A DNA stretch of 64,000 nt from Gemmiger formicilis (GTDB taxonomy: Bacteria > Bacillota > Clostridia > Oscillospirales > Ruminococcaceae), in contig NZ_JACJJP010000001.1 of NCBI RefSeq assembly GCF_016900095.1, positions 165,360 to 229,359 of the forward strand, written 5' to 3'. Positions 1 to 8,508 of the stretch are shown here, one piece after another. The first letter of the stretch is position 1. Every line of letters begins with the position of its first letter. The notes below the pieces were generated by a model. That model was not told the DNA's origin and searched no databases. It saw only the letters and a list, made by a program, of their open reading frames with translations. The translations under genes and the position numbers were made by a program.

Positions 1-804
1 GTCCTCGATCATGGTCAGGGCGTCGCCCGCATAATACGGGGCCATGGCGGCCTCGCCGCCCTCCATCTTATCGAAGATCTCGTCCATGACATAGGCCTGC
101 ACGATGGATTTCTGGTCCTGCAGGTCTTTCATGACCTGATTCACCTCCTCCACCGAGGAAGGGTTCAGGGACAGACCCGCCCGCTTGGCCGCAATGGCGT
201 AGGCATCCCGGGAGTTGTTGAACATGAGCACGTTGCCGGCATACTGCACGTCCCACAAAGCGGACCAGCTGGTGGGGGCCTCGTCCACCATGGTGGTGTT
301 GTAGATCAGGCCGGTGGTACCCCACATGTAGGGCACGCTGTAGGCGTTGTCCGGGTCAAAATCCCAGCCCAGGTATTCGTCCCCGATGGCGGCAATGTTG
401 GGAATGTTGTCGTAGTCCAGGGGAGCCAGCATTCCTTCGGCGATGAGTTTGCCCACCATGTAGTCGGAGGGAAAAATCACATCATAGCTGGCGCCGCCGG
501 ACTTCATCTTGGCATACAGGCTCTCGTTGGAATCAAAGGTGGTGTAGTTGACCTTGATGCCGGTGAGTTCCTCAAAGGCGGAGACCACGTCCACGCTGTC
601 GTCCGAGCCGTCGGAGATATACAGGCCCCAGTTGTAGACATTCAGGGTGATGTTGTCGTCGGCAAAGCGGGTCCAGTCGTAATCCCCGGAAACCGAGATG
701 TCCTCGTTGATCACGATTTCTTCCGCGGCAAAGGCGGGGGTGGCAACGGCGGGCAGCAGCAGCATCAGGGCAGCGCCCAAAGCGCAAAAACGTTTCAGCT
801 TCAT
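1..804 (-). CDS. potD: PotD-type polyamine-binding protein (3' end beyond window)
   Basis: This is the extracytoplasmic solute-binding subunit of a spermidine/putrescine ABC importer. The first 268 residues are present and the C-terminus lies beyond the left edge. Residues 1-27 form a Sec signal peptide (MKLKRFCALGAALMLLLPAV, then an AFA cleavage-like site). A lipobox cysteine is not evident, so it may be released or held by another route. The mature part carries features usual for the PotD/PotF family: NVYNWGLYI near the start, then VNYTTFDSNESLYAKM, DVIFPSDYMV and VPYMWGTTGLIYN. It is the last gene of the potABCD operon, 14 bases after potC. Substrate preference (spermidine or putrescine) cannot be read from the sequence. 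Confidence 0.93.
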   Translation of the reverse strand, partial: MKLKRFCALGAALMLLLPAVATPAFAAEEIVINEDISVSGDYDWTRFADDNITLNVYNWGLYISDGSDDSVDVVSAFEELTGIKVNYTTFDSNESLYAKMKSGGASYDVIFPSDYMVGKLIAEGMLAPLDYDNIPNIAAIGDEYLGWDFDPDNAYSVPYMWGTTGLIYNTTMVDEAPTSWSALWDVQYAGNVLMFNNSRDAYAIAAKRAGLSLNPSSVEEVNQVMKDLQDQKSIVQAYVMDEIFDKMEGGEAAMAPYYAGDALTMIED

Positions 805-818
805 CTTGCCCCTCCCCT

Positions 819-1661
819 TCACACTTCGGCCGCGCCCTTGCGGATGGCCGCCTGGTTGCGGCGGTAGGCGCGGGAATCCATATGGTTGGAAATCAGGATG
901 ATGGCCAGAATGACCAGGAAGATGATGGCCGACAGAGCGTTGATCTCGGGGCTGACCTTCTTGCGGGTCATGCTGTAGATGGCGATGGGCAAGGTCTGCA
1001 TGGTGCCGCAGTTGAAGTAGGAGATCATGAAATCATCAATGGAGTAGGTCAGGCAGATCAGGAACGCCGACAGGATGGCCGGGGTAAGCTGGGGCAGAAT
1101 GACCTTGAAGAAAGCCTGCCGCGGCGTACAGCCCAGGTCCAGCGCCGCATTGTACAGGCTGGGGTCCAGCTGGCGCAGTTTGGGACCCACGTTGAAGATC
1201 ACGTAGGGCACGTTGAAGGTGATGTGGGCGATGAGCAGGGTTGCCCAGCCGAAGATGCCGCCCTCTCCCCCGATGCCTGCCTGCTGAAGCAGCACAAAGA
1301 GCAGCATGAGGGAAACACCGGTGATGATTTCGGGGTTGACCACCGGCACATAGCTGATGTTGTTGACAATCAGCTGGGTGCGGCGGGACATGGAATTGAT
1401 GCCGATGGTGGCCAGGGTGCCCAGCACGGTGGCCAGCACCGAAGACACCAAAGCCAGCACAACCGACAACCCCAGAGCGGACAGGATCATCTCGTTGTGG
1501 AACAGGCTGCGGTACCAGTCCAGGGTAAAGCCGGAAAAGACGGTACGGCTCTTGTTTTCATTGAAGCTGTAGGCGATGAGCACCGCAATGGGCAGGTACA
1601 TGAACCCGAAGATCATCACGATGTAGGCGCGCTGGAGCAGGCGTTTGTGTTGTGTTTTCAT
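819..1661 (-). CDS. potC: Spermidine/putrescine ABC transporter permease PotC
   Basis: This is a 280-aa inner-membrane permease of the polyamine importer, pairing with PotB. It has about six hydrophobic segments, the first at residues 12-32 (AYIVMIFGFMYLPIAVLIAYSF). The cytoplasmic EAA loop is near residues 162-185 (AALDLGCTPRQAFFKVILPQ), with the conserved Gly that contacts PotA. It has the usual length for the family. Its ATG shares one base with the potB TAA stop, so the two are translationally coupled. The order A-B-C-D is the standard potABCD arrangement. Confidence 0.95.
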   Translation of the reverse strand: MKTQHKRLLQRAYIVMIFGFMYLPIAVLIAYSFNENKSRTVFSGFTLDWYRSLFHNEMILSALGLSVVLALVSSVLATVLGTLATIGINSMSRRTQLIVNNISYVPVVNPEIITGVSLMLLFVLLQQAGIGGEGGIFGWATLLIAHITFNVPYVIFNVGPKLRQLDPSLYNAALDLGCTPRQAFFKVILPQLTPAILSAFLICLTYSIDDFMISYFNCGTMQTLPIAIYSMTRKKVSPEINALSAIIFLVILAIILISNHMDSRAYRRNQAAIRKGAAEV

Positions 1662-2482
1662 TACATGACCCCCTCCATTTCCTCTTCGTCAAAGCTGGAT
1701 GTGAAGCTCATGCACAAAAGCACAATGACCATCAGGGCCAGGCTCATGGCAGAACCCAGGTTCAGGTTGTAGGAGTTGCCCAGGAACTGCAGTTCGATCA
1801 GGTCGCCGATGAGCAGGTTGGAACCGCCGCCCAGCATGCGGCTGATGATAAAGGTGGACACCGCCGGCACAAACACCATGGTGATGCCGGTGGCAATGCC
1901 CGGCTTGGACAAGGGAATCAGCACCCGCAGCAGGGTCTGGAAGGTGTTGCACCCCAGGTCCTGGGCCGCCTCGATGATGGAATCATCAATCTTGGTCATG
2001 GCGGTGTACAGCGGCAGAATCATATAGGGCAGGTAGTTGTACACCATGCCCAGCACCACCGCACCGGAAGTGTTGATCATGTTCAGCGGGCCCAGGCCCA
2101 CCAGGCCCAGCAGCTTGTTGATCAGACCGTTTTTCTCCAGCAGGGTCATCCAGGCGTAGGTGCGCAGCAAAAAGTTCATCCACATGGGCAGCATGATCAG
2201 CATGAGCATGATGTGCTGCTTGTTGGCCCGCAGGCGGGACAGAAAATACCCCACCGGGAAGGCCAGCACCAGGCAGATGATGGTGGCTTCGGCCGCCAGC
2301 AGCAGGCTGCGGGCGAACACCGAGGAATACCGGCCGATTTCGGAAAGGTTCTGCAGGGTGAAGGTGCCTGCGGAATCGGTCAGCGCATACCAGATAACAA
2401 TGAACAGGGGCACCACGATGAAGATGGACATCCACAACAGATAAGGTGCCGCTGCCCAACGGGAAGCTTTGGAACGAAGCAT
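1661..2482 (-). CDS. potB: Spermidine/putrescine ABC transporter permease PotB
   Basis: This is a 273-aa permease forming the membrane channel with PotC. The N-terminal membrane segment (LLWMSIFIVVPLFIVIWYAL) follows a short basic stretch. The EAA loop is at about residues 167-186 (AAQDLGCNTFQTLLRVLIPL). About six membrane segments are predicted, as in other PotB proteins. Six bases separate it from potA and it overlaps potC by one base. The C-terminus is acidic (SSFDEEEMEG), a minor difference from enterobacterial PotB. Confidence 0.95.
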   Translation of the reverse strand: MLRSKASRWAAAPYLLWMSIFIVVPLFIVIWYALTDSAGTFTLQNLSEIGRYSSVFARSLLLAAEATIICLVLAFPVGYFLSRLRANKQHIMLMLIMLPMWMNFLLRTYAWMTLLEKNGLINKLLGLVGLGPLNMINTSGAVVLGMVYNYLPYMILPLYTAMTKIDDSIIEAAQDLGCNTFQTLLRVLIPLSKPGIATGITMVFVPAVSTFIISRMLGGGSNLLIGDLIELQFLGNSYNLNLGSAMSLALMVIVLLCMSFTSSFDEEEMEGVM

Positions 2483-2488
2483 GCGGCG

Positions 2489-3535
2489 TCACACCCCTTC
2501 CCGCGACATGATGTGAATCTCGTCCGGGCCGATGTTCATGCCGATGATCTCGCCGGGCTGGCTGGCCTGGGTGGAATGAATCAGCCATTCCTTGCCTTCC
2601 ACATCCACATGCATCTCAAAATGCACGCCCTTGAAGATGACTTCCTTCACCAGGCCGGTGAGCATACCGGTGGACGGGGGCACAATGGCCACGTCCTCGG
2701 GGCGGACCACCACCTGCACCGGCTCGTTGACGCCGAAGCCGCGGTCCACGCAGGAGAAATCATGGCCGCAGAAGCTGACCAGGAAGTCCTTGAGCATGAT
2801 GCCTTCCACAATATTGGAATCGCCGATGAAGTTGGCGATAAAGGCGTTCTGGGGTTCGTTGTAGATATCCTGGGGGCTGCCGATCTGCTGGATGTTGCCC
2901 TTGTTCATGACCACCACCGTGTCGGACATGGTCAGGGCTTCTTCCTGGTCGTGGGTAACATACACGAAGGTGATGTTCATCTCCCGCTGCAGACGCTTGA
3001 GTTCCAGCTGCATCTCCTTGCGCAGTTTCAGGTCCAATGCACCCAGAGGCTCGTCCAAAAGCAGAACCCGGGGCTGGTTGACCAGGCTGCGGGCAATGGC
3101 CACGCGCTGCTGCTGGCCGCCGGACAGCTGGTGGATGCTGCGGCGCTCGAAGCCTTTCAGGCCCACGATCTCCAGCATTTCCAGCACCTTCGGCCGCAGC
3201 TGTTCTTCGGGCATCTTTTTCAGACGCAGACCGAAGGCCACATTCTCAAACACATTGAGATGCGGGAACAGTGCATACTTCTGGAACACCGTGTTGACCT
3301 GACGCTTGTAGGGCGGCAGGCCGGTGATGTCCTTGCCATCAAAAAGAACATTGCCGGACTGCGGGGTGATAAAACCGGCAATCACGCGCAGAGTGGTCGT
3401 CTTGCCGCAGCCCGAAGGGCCCAGAAAGGTGACGAACTCTTTGTCGTGAATGTCCAGCGAAAGGCCGTTCAAAACCTTTTCCCCGTCAAAGTCAACAACA
3501 ATGTTCTTGAGCGATACGATCAGCGAATCATTCAT
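2489..3535 (-). CDS. potA: Spermidine/putrescine ABC transporter ATPase PotA
   Basis: This is the 348-aa ATPase of the polyamine importer. It has Walker A ([10 protein letters not shown]), the Q-loop within [12 protein letters not shown], the signature [12 protein letters not shown], Walker B ([12 protein letters not shown]) and the switch His (YVTHD). These are followed by a C-terminal TOBE-type regulatory domain ([10 protein letters not shown]). The reading frame continues 17 codons upstream, but the ATG at 3535 is preferred: an AAAGGGGG ribosome binding site lies 12 bases upstream of it and touches the alternative ATG at 3547 directly. It is the first gene of potABCD, about 185 bases downstream of a strong promoter. 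Confidence 0.95.
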   Translation of the reverse strand: MNDSLIVSLKNIVVDFDGEKVLNGLSLDIHDKEFVTFLGPSGCGKTTTLRVIAGFITPQSGNVLFDGKDITGLPPYKRQVNTVFQKYALFPHLNVFENVAFGLRLKKMPEEQLRPKVLEMLEIVGLKGFERRSIHQLSGGQQQRVAIARSLVNQPRVLLLDEPLGALDLKLRKEMQLELKRLQREMNITFVYVTHDQEEALTMSDTVVVMNKGNIQQIGSPQDIYNEPQNAFIANFIGDSNIVEGIMLKDFLVSFCGHDFSCVDRGFGVNEPVQVVVRPEDVAIVPPSTGMLTGLVKEVIFKGVHFEMHVDVEGKEWLIHSTQASQPGEIIGMNIGPDEIHIMSREGV

Positions 3536-3726
3536 TTTATACTGCATCCCCCTTTGCGGAATCTGTGCCGGCGGCTCCGGCTCCATGCGGATACCTGCCG
3601 GTCAGCGCCCATGATACCACCCCGCAAAAGGTTTGTTACACCGTCGGTTCGGTTGGGTTCGGACCGCGGCTACAGTGGCACATACAACGCTTGTTCTGTG
3701 TTCAATAGATGCAAAACACAAGTTTC

Positions 3727-3754
3727 ATTATACCGTGTTCCCGGGGGCTGTCAA
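3727..3754 (-). promoter_or_regulatory. Sigma-A promoter of potABCD
   Basis: On the minus strand a perfect TTGACA (3749-3754) is separated by 16 bases from a perfect TATAAT (3727-3732). The predicted transcript has a leader of about 185 bases before potA, long enough to hold a control element, but no recognisable riboswitch was identified. Confidence 0.85.
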
Positions 3755-3837
3755 TCAATTTTTGTATAAATATAGGGAAAAAGCGTGCAAAGTGACATTT
3801 TACGTCGAAATGTTCAAGTGTCTGTCCCCATGCGAAA

Positions 3838-3868
3838 ACAGCCCGCACCGGACTCCGGCACGGGCTGT
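3838..3868 (-). terminator. Terminator of the response regulator/ABC/kinase operon
   Basis: A GC-rich hairpin (ACAGCCCG paired with CGGGCTGT, with an inner CCGG/CCGG pairing) begins four bases after the kinase stop codon. On the minus strand it is followed by TTTTCG. Confidence 0.75.
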
Positions 3869-3872
3869 ACGG

Positions 3873-4769
3873 TTACATTTTGGCGGGCGGCAGCCAGAGA
3901 CAGATGCGCAGCACATCGCCTTCCAGCGCTGCGTTCACCCGTCCGCCCATGGCCTCGGTCAGCTGCCGGACAATGGACAGGCCCAGCCCCGCCCCGCCGT
4001 GACCGCTGCGTCGGGCGGTATCTGCCCGCCAGAACCGGTCGAAGAGATGTTCCGGGTCGATGGCCGCCGGGTCGGCCACCGGGTTGGAAAAGACAAGGCC
4101 TTCCGGCGTCTGGGCTATGGAAAATCTGCCGGCGGCATGGTGGATGCCGTTGGTGACGAGATTGCGCAGCACACGGTCCAGTGCTTCGGTATCGGCCAGA
4201 ACCGTGGCTGCCTGATCAGGGAAATCCAGCTGTGGCTCCAGCCCAGCGGATTCCAGCTGGGGGACCAGGGCAGCCAGGGATTCACACACCGCCGGCCACA
4301 ACGCCACCGGGTGCAGGTCCATGGGCATAGTTTCCCCCGCTTGCAGGCGGGTATACAGAAACATTTCGTCCAGCAATCCTTCCAGGTCCTGCAGGCGCTG
4401 CTCCACCGTATCCAGCCGCCGGGCCCGGATTCCCGGATCGGTTTCGGTGCGCAGCAATTCCAGATGCCCGCAGGCGGCTGCCAAAGGTGTGCGGATATCG
4501 TGGCTGAGGGCCGCCATGGTATTTTGCAGCTCCTGTCCGGCCTTTTTCGCCTCCAGGGTCTGCTGCCGGGTCCGGTCCAGCCGACCGTTGATGGCCCGGG
4601 CCGCACGCACCACCGGGCCCAGCCGCACCGACACCGGCAGGCTTGTGTTGGAATCCGGCGGGGTGTTCTCCAGCCAGCTGGCCCAGGCGGAAAACTGATG
4701 CAGCAAGCGCAGGACCAGCACAACCAGCGCCACAACCGCGCAGCCAAGCACAAGCACGGCAGCAAGCAT
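3873..4769 (-). CDS. Sensor histidine kinase (bacitracin/lantibiotic-stress type operon)
   Basis: This is a 298-aa membrane-bound histidine kinase. One N-terminal membrane helix (residues 1-22, MLAAVLVLGCAVVALVVLVL) is followed by a linker, an HisKA dimerisation helix with the phosphorylated His in LSHDIRTPLA at about residue 90, an N-box (NLVTNGIHHA) and a glycine-rich ATP lid (GHGGAGLGLSIV). There is no sizeable extracellular sensor domain, so it may sense through its ABC partner, as BceS-like kinases do. The ATG at 4769 was chosen for an AGAGGTG ribosome binding site. It is the last of four minus-strand genes with the regulator at 6607-7275 and the ABC pair between. Confidence 0.88.
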   Translation of the reverse strand: MLAAVLVLGCAVVALVVLVLRLLHQFSAWASWLENTPPDSNTSLPVSVRLGPVVRAARAINGRLDRTRQQTLEAKKAGQELQNTMAALSHDIRTPLAAACGHLELLRTETDPGIRARRLDTVEQRLQDLEGLLDEMFLYTRLQAGETMPMDLHPVALWPAVCESLAALVPQLESAGLEPQLDFPDQAATVLADTEALDRVLRNLVTNGIHHAAGRFSIAQTPEGLVFSNPVADPAAIDPEHLFDRFWRADTARRSGHGGAGLGLSIVRQLTEAMGGRVNAALEGDVLRICLWLPPAKM

Positions 4770-4798
4770 ACAAAACACCTCTTTCCTGTCCGAAATTT

Positions 4799-5608
4799 TC
4801 AGGCCTGGTCCCGCCTGCGCAAAGACAGGTCGGTGAGAAGGCCATACACCACCACCCAGGCCAGGCATGTTACCGCGATGTGCAGGTACTGTTCAGACCG
4901 GAAGTCAGGCGTAATCATCCGGCCACAGATACAAATGGTAAACCGGGTCAAATCCGGCAGGTGCAGTATCTGACAAGCAAAGCCCAGCACCAAAGCCGGC
5001 AGCCCTGTCCCCACGCATAGGGCGACCAGCGCCATCCAGCCTTCCCGGCGGATCAGCGTGGACAGGAAAAAGGCACACATAGAAATGGCCCAGCCCACCA
5101 GGCAGGCCGCCAGGTACATCTGCAGCCAGTCCAGCCAGGTGCCGCCCACCGCGCCGAACACCAGCAGCGGGTACAAGGCCAGCGGTACCAGCAAGTAGGC
5201 TGCCATAAGCACCGCATTGTATACCAGCAGACACAGGGCCCGCCCCACCACATAGGGCCAGCGGCACCCCAGGGCAGGAAAAATATTCTTGACGGCCCCT
5301 CCCGTATAGTCCTCCGCGCAGTAAACGCCGGTGAACACCGCAATCAGGGAAATCCAGAATCCGCCTTCAAACAGCATCTGGTGCATGTACCTCTGCAGAG
5401 TATATCCCGCCAGCGCCGCACCATCGGCTATATCCTCGGCCGTGATCTCGGCCCCCTGGGCCTGCATAGCATTGACGGTTTCCGGGTCCGAAAGCAGAGT
5501 GATAAACGCATAGGACAAAGCGATCATTCCCAGCCCCAAAAGAAGCCCGGTCAGCAGGTATTTCTGACGACGCAGCCGGTACCAGTCCATCCGAAGCACT
5601 TCAAACAT
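4799..5608 (-). CDS. ABC-2 type permease (BcrB-like)
   Basis: This 269-aa protein has about six hydrophobic segments and the usual layout of ABC-2 permeases: a short basic N-terminus (MDWYRLRRQKY), a first helix at about residues 18-38, an extracellular loop rich in acidic residues, then helices to the C-terminus. Its start overlaps the 3' end of the upstream ATPase by 8 bases, which implies coupled translation and a shared complex. The set of ATPase, permease, kinase and regulator resembles bacitracin or lantibiotic self-protection and stress modules. The substrate is unknown. Confidence 0.8.
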   Translation of the reverse strand: MFEVLRMDWYRLRRQKYLLTGLLLGLGMIALSYAFITLLSDPETVNAMQAQGAEITAEDIADGAALAGYTLQRYMHQMLFEGGFWISLIAVFTGVYCAEDYTGGAVKNIFPALGCRWPYVVGRALCLLVYNAVLMAAYLLVPLALYPLLVFGAVGGTWLDWLQMYLAACLVGWAISMCAFFLSTLIRREGWMALVALCVGTGLPALVLGFACQILHLPDLTRFTICICGRMITPDFRSEQYLHIAVTCLAWVVVYGLLTDLSLRRRDQA

Positions 5609-6515
5609 GATTTTCCACCCCCATCATCTGCAAAAAGTAATCTTCCAGTTCCTGGCGGTGGGTACCGATGGACTGCACCGCCACCCCGCCGTCCAGCAGG
5701 ACAGCGTTGATGCGGGCCGGGTCGGCTGGATCATAGATACGCAGCTCCCCTTCCGGGCGCACGGTGTAGTCGTGCAGGTGGAGCTTGTCTTCCAGCAAGG
5801 CTGCTGCACGGTGGGGGTCCGGAGTTTGCAGGGCGATATACGCCCGGCACCGGCTGGAAAGCTCCGCCGCCGTGATTTCCTGCACCATCCGGCCGTCCCG
5901 GATGATGCCGTAGCAGGTGGCGAATTTTTCCAGCTCGCCCAGAATGTGGCTGCTGACCACAATGGTCACACCATGCTCGGCTTGCAGCTGCTGCAACAGC
6001 AGGCGCACGTCCCGGATGCCCTCCGGGTCCAGACCGTTGGTGGGTTCGTCCAGCAGCAACAGGTCGGGGCTGCCCAGCAGGGCCAGGGCCAGTCCCAGGC
6101 GTCGACGCTGACCCATGGAAAAGTGTTTGGCCGCTTTTCTGCCCATATGTTCCAGACCGGTCTGGGCCAGCACCCGACCGACTGCAGTCTTTTCATCATC
6201 CAGGCCCAGAAGTTTGGCCTGCAGAAGGCAGTTGTCTGCTGCAGACAGCGATCCGTACAGACCGGCGTCCTCAATGAGGATGCCCACCCGACGGCCACAG
6301 CCGCCTTGGTGCAGCGGCTGCCCGAAAATTTCAATCTGTCCGGCCGTCGGGTTGGCCAACCCTGCCAGCAGTTTGAAGGTGGTGGACTTGCCGGCCCCGT
6401 TGGCGCCGATAAAGCCATAGATTTCCCCCTGGGGGACCTGCATATCCAGATGGTCCGCGGCAGCTTTGCCATGATACCGCTTACAGAGTCCCCGGGTACG
6501 AACAGCGATTTGCAT
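5601..6515 (-). CDS. ABC transporter ATPase (BcrA/CcmA-like)
   Basis: This is a 304-aa single-domain ATPase with Walker A (GANGAGKSTT), a signature-like SMGQRRRLGLA in place of the strict LSGGQ, Walker B (LLLLDEPTNGLD) and the switch His (SSHILGE), followed by a C-terminal extension of about 90 residues usual for BcrA-type ATPases. The frame is open further upstream, but the ATG at 6515 follows a GGAGAGG site at good spacing. It is separated from the regulator by 91 bases and overlaps the permease by 8. Role: energising export, or resistance to an antimicrobial peptide or antibiotic, together with the permease. Confidence 0.88.
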   Translation of the reverse strand: MQIAVRTRGLCKRYHGKAAADHLDMQVPQGEIYGFIGANGAGKSTTFKLLAGLANPTAGQIEIFGQPLHQGGCGRRVGILIEDAGLYGSLSAADNCLLQAKLLGLDDEKTAVGRVLAQTGLEHMGRKAAKHFSMGQRRRLGLALALLGSPDLLLLDEPTNGLDPEGIRDVRLLLQQLQAEHGVTIVVSSHILGELEKFATCYGIIRDGRMVQEITAAELSSRCRAYIALQTPDPHRAAALLEDKLHLHDYTVRPEGELRIYDPADPARINAVLLDGGVAVQSIGTHRQELEDYFLQMMGVENHV

Positions 6516-6606
6516 TTGACCCTCTCCTTTGTTTGGTATGCCTTCATTGTACCGGGCAAAGGCCAAACAATCGCAAAGGAAATATAAAGAAAGAATAAAG
6601 TTTGCC

Positions 6607-7275
6607 TTATTCCAGCCGGAACCCGATGCCCCACACCGTCTTGATATAGGTATCGGTACCGGTGGGGCGCAGCTTGGCCCGAATGTTGGAGATGTGCACG
6701 TTGATGGTCTTGTCTTCCACAAAGGCCTGTTCCTGCCAGACAGCCTCGTATATTTCCTGCCGGGTGAAAACTTTTTTGGGGCGGGCCGCCAACAGGGCCA
6801 CAATCTCGTATTCGTGCAGGGTCAGGGGAATCTGGTTGCCCTGCACTGTCAGGGTGCGGGCTTCCGGGTCGATGCGCCATTCCTTATATTCCAATACGGA
6901 AGATTGGGGCGCTGCTCCCGCATGGCGCAGCTGTACCCCCACCCGCAGCCACAGTTCCTGCAAGGAAAAGGGCTTGGTGAGGTAATCGTCGGCCCCCAGT
7001 TCCAGCAACTCCACCTTGTCCTGCAAGGCCGTGCGGGCGGACAGCACAATGACCGGCACGCTGCTTTTGGCGCGGATTTCGGCCAGAAGCTGCTGCCCGG
7101 TCAGGCCCGGCAGCATCAGGTCGGCGATGATCAGGTCCACCCCGCCCTGCTGCCAGTACAGTCGGCCTTCGGTGCCGGAAAATGCCTGGGTACAGCGGCA
7201 GCCGCGGGCGGCAATGTATTCGGTCACAGCGTTGTTGATATCGGTATCATCCTCAATGATCAGGATATGCGGCAT
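6607..7275 (-). CDS. OmpR/PhoB-family response regulator
   Basis: This 222-aa regulator has a receiver domain (IIEDDTDINNA at residues 5-15, phospho-acceptor Asp in DLMLPGLTG near residue 51, Lys in YLTKPF) and a C-terminal winged helix (LTLHEYEIVALL, then VFTRQEIYEAVW, and NVHISNIRAKL). The ATG at 7275 is preferred over an upstream alternative because of the AGGGGGAG site. It is the first gene of the four-gene operon and presumably acts with the kinase at 3873-4769 to control the ABC pair. Confidence 0.92.
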   Translation of the reverse strand: MPHILIIEDDTDINNAVTEYIAARGCRCTQAFSGTEGRLYWQQGGVDLIIADLMLPGLTGQQLLAEIRAKSSVPVIVLSARTALQDKVELLELGADDYLTKPFSLQELWLRVGVQLRHAGAAPQSSVLEYKEWRIDPEARTLTVQGNQIPLTLHEYEIVALLAARPKKVFTRQEIYEAVWQEQAFVEDKTINVHISNIRAKLRPTGTDTYIKTVWGIGFRLE

Positions 7276-7309
7276 GGTATCTCCCCCTGTATGCAGCGGT
7301 ACTGCTGTT

Positions 7310-7337
7310 ATCATACCGCAAAAAGATTCTTCTGCAA
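7310..7337 (-). promoter_or_regulatory. Promoter of the response regulator operon
   Basis: Minus-strand TTGCAG (7332-7337), a 16-base spacer and TATGAT (7310-7315) lie about 35 bases upstream of the response regulator start. It is back to back with the GntR promoter. Confidence 0.6.
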
Positions 7338-7342
7338 AGGGG

Positions 7343-7398
7343 TTGACAATTTCCGGGCCCGATGTATTATTGTATTAGATGGTTAATACAATAATACA
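7343..7398 (+). promoter_or_regulatory. Promoter and palindromic operator of the GntR/ABC operon
   Basis: A TTGACA -35 box (7343-7348) is followed after 16 bases by TATTAT (7365-7370). Overlapping the -10 is a perfect inverted repeat: TGTATTATTGTATTA at 7363-7377 and its exact reverse complement at 7384-7398, with a 6-base centre. The repeat ends just before the AAAGGAGG ribosome binding site. Its place over the -10 and start site is what an autorepressor operator would show; the GntR protein encoded next is the obvious ligand. Confidence 0.85.
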
Positions 7399-7412
7399 AA
7401 GGAGGTGCCGCG

Positions 7413-7784
7413 ATGGAATGGAACATCGAATCCGGCCGACCGGTGTACCTGCAGCTGGTTGAACAGCTGGAGCTGGCCATCGTGACCGGCGCCATGCCTG
7501 CCGGGTCCAAGGTGCCGCCGGTGCGGGAACTGGCAGCCCAGGCGGGGGTCAACCCCAACACCATGCAGAGGGCGTTGCAGGAACTGGAAAGCCGAGGGCT
7601 GATGCAAACCCATCGCACCGCCGGGCGCACCGTATCTGCCGGAACCGAACAGCTGGACGAAATCCGTCGCCAGCGGGCCAAGGCCCTGGCTGAGGAGTTC
7701 TGGAAACAGATGCAGGCGCTGGGCATCAATGCCGAAGAAACCGCCGCGCTACTGTGCGCGGCTGCCGAAAAGGAGACGATATGA
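7413..7784 (+). CDS. GntR family regulator, YtrA type
   Basis: This 123-aa regulator consists of the GntR winged helix (residues 8-75: PVYLQLVEQLELAI, then GSKVPPVRELAAQAGVNPNTMQRALQELE) and a short helical tail without a large effector domain. That is the usual form of the YtrA subfamily, which controls adjacent ABC transporters in response to cell-wall-active agents. Its stop overlaps the ATG of the ATPase gene, so the regulator and transporter are co-translated. It probably represses its own operon through the 15-bp palindrome at 7363-7398. Confidence 0.92.
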   Translation: MEWNIESGRPVYLQLVEQLELAIVTGAMPAGSKVPPVRELAAQAGVNPNTMQRALQELESRGLMQTHRTAGRTVSAGTEQLDEIRRQRAKALAEEFWKQMQALGINAEETAALLCAAAEKETI

Positions 7785-8482
7785 TGCAAGTAATCTATCA
7801 GGCCAAGGGGCTGTGCAAACGCTATGGCCACAAAACGGCCCTGGATAATGTGAACTTTGAAATTCTTCCCGGACGCCTGGTGGGGTTGCTGGGCCCCAAC
7901 GGCAGCGGCAAAACCACCTTGCTGAAACTTTCCGCCGGACTATTGAGCCCCAATGCCGGGCAGATACTCATCGGCGGCCAGGTTCCCGGGGTGGCCACCA
8001 AAGCCATCACCTCCTACCTGCCCGATCGCATGGCCCTGCCGGTGGAAATGCGGGTGGACGATGTGGTTGCCCTGTTCGCGGATTTCTATGCGGACTTTGA
8101 CATGCCGAAGGCGTCCCGGATGCTGGCCGATCTGAAACTGGATCCGCGGCAGCGCATCGGCACCATGAGCAAAGGCACCCAGGAAAAGATGGAGCTCTGC
8201 CTGGCCATGAGCCGGGCCGCCAAGTTGTATTTGCTGGATGAACCTTTGGGCGGCGTGGATCCGGCAGCCCGGGAGTACATCCTGAATACCATCCTGCGCA
8301 ACTACAACGAGGACGCTGCCGTGGTCATCTCCACCCATCTGGTGGAGGATGTGGAGCGAATGCTGGATGAAGTGCTGATTCTGAAAGAAGGGCAACTGCT
8401 GACCCACCGCCCCGTGGACGAACTGCGGGAGGAAAGCGGCATGAGCCTGGACGAATATTTCCGCACAACCTTCCGCGTCTGA
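7781..8482 (+). CDS. ABC transporter ATPase (YtrB-like)
   Basis: This 233-aa ATPase has Walker A (GPNGSGKTTLL), Walker B (LYLLDEPLGGVD) and the switch His (ISTHLVED). The signature is altered to MSKGTQEKMELC, as is common in YtrB-type ATPases. The start is the ATG overlapping the GntR stop (ATGA), with AGGAG at 7771-7775. It sits between the YtrA-like regulator and its permease partner and presumably powers the same transporter. Confidence 0.9.
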   Translation: MMQVIYQAKGLCKRYGHKTALDNVNFEILPGRLVGLLGPNGSGKTTLLKLSAGLLSPNAGQILIGGQVPGVATKAITSYLPDRMALPVEMRVDDVVALFADFYADFDMPKASRMLADLKLDPRQRIGTMSKGTQEKMELCLAMSRAAKLYLLDEPLGGVDPAAREYILNTILRNYNEDAAVVISTHLVEDVERMLDEVLILKEGQLLTHRPVDELREESGMSLDEYFRTTFRV

Positions 8483-8508
8483 TCTGAAGGGAAAAGAGGG
8501 ATTTTGCC

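Noticed and set aside
3536..3726. Polyamine-responsive riboswitch in the potA leader
   Set aside because: The leader is about 185 bases, but no known aptamer pattern or expression-platform hairpin was identified by eye.
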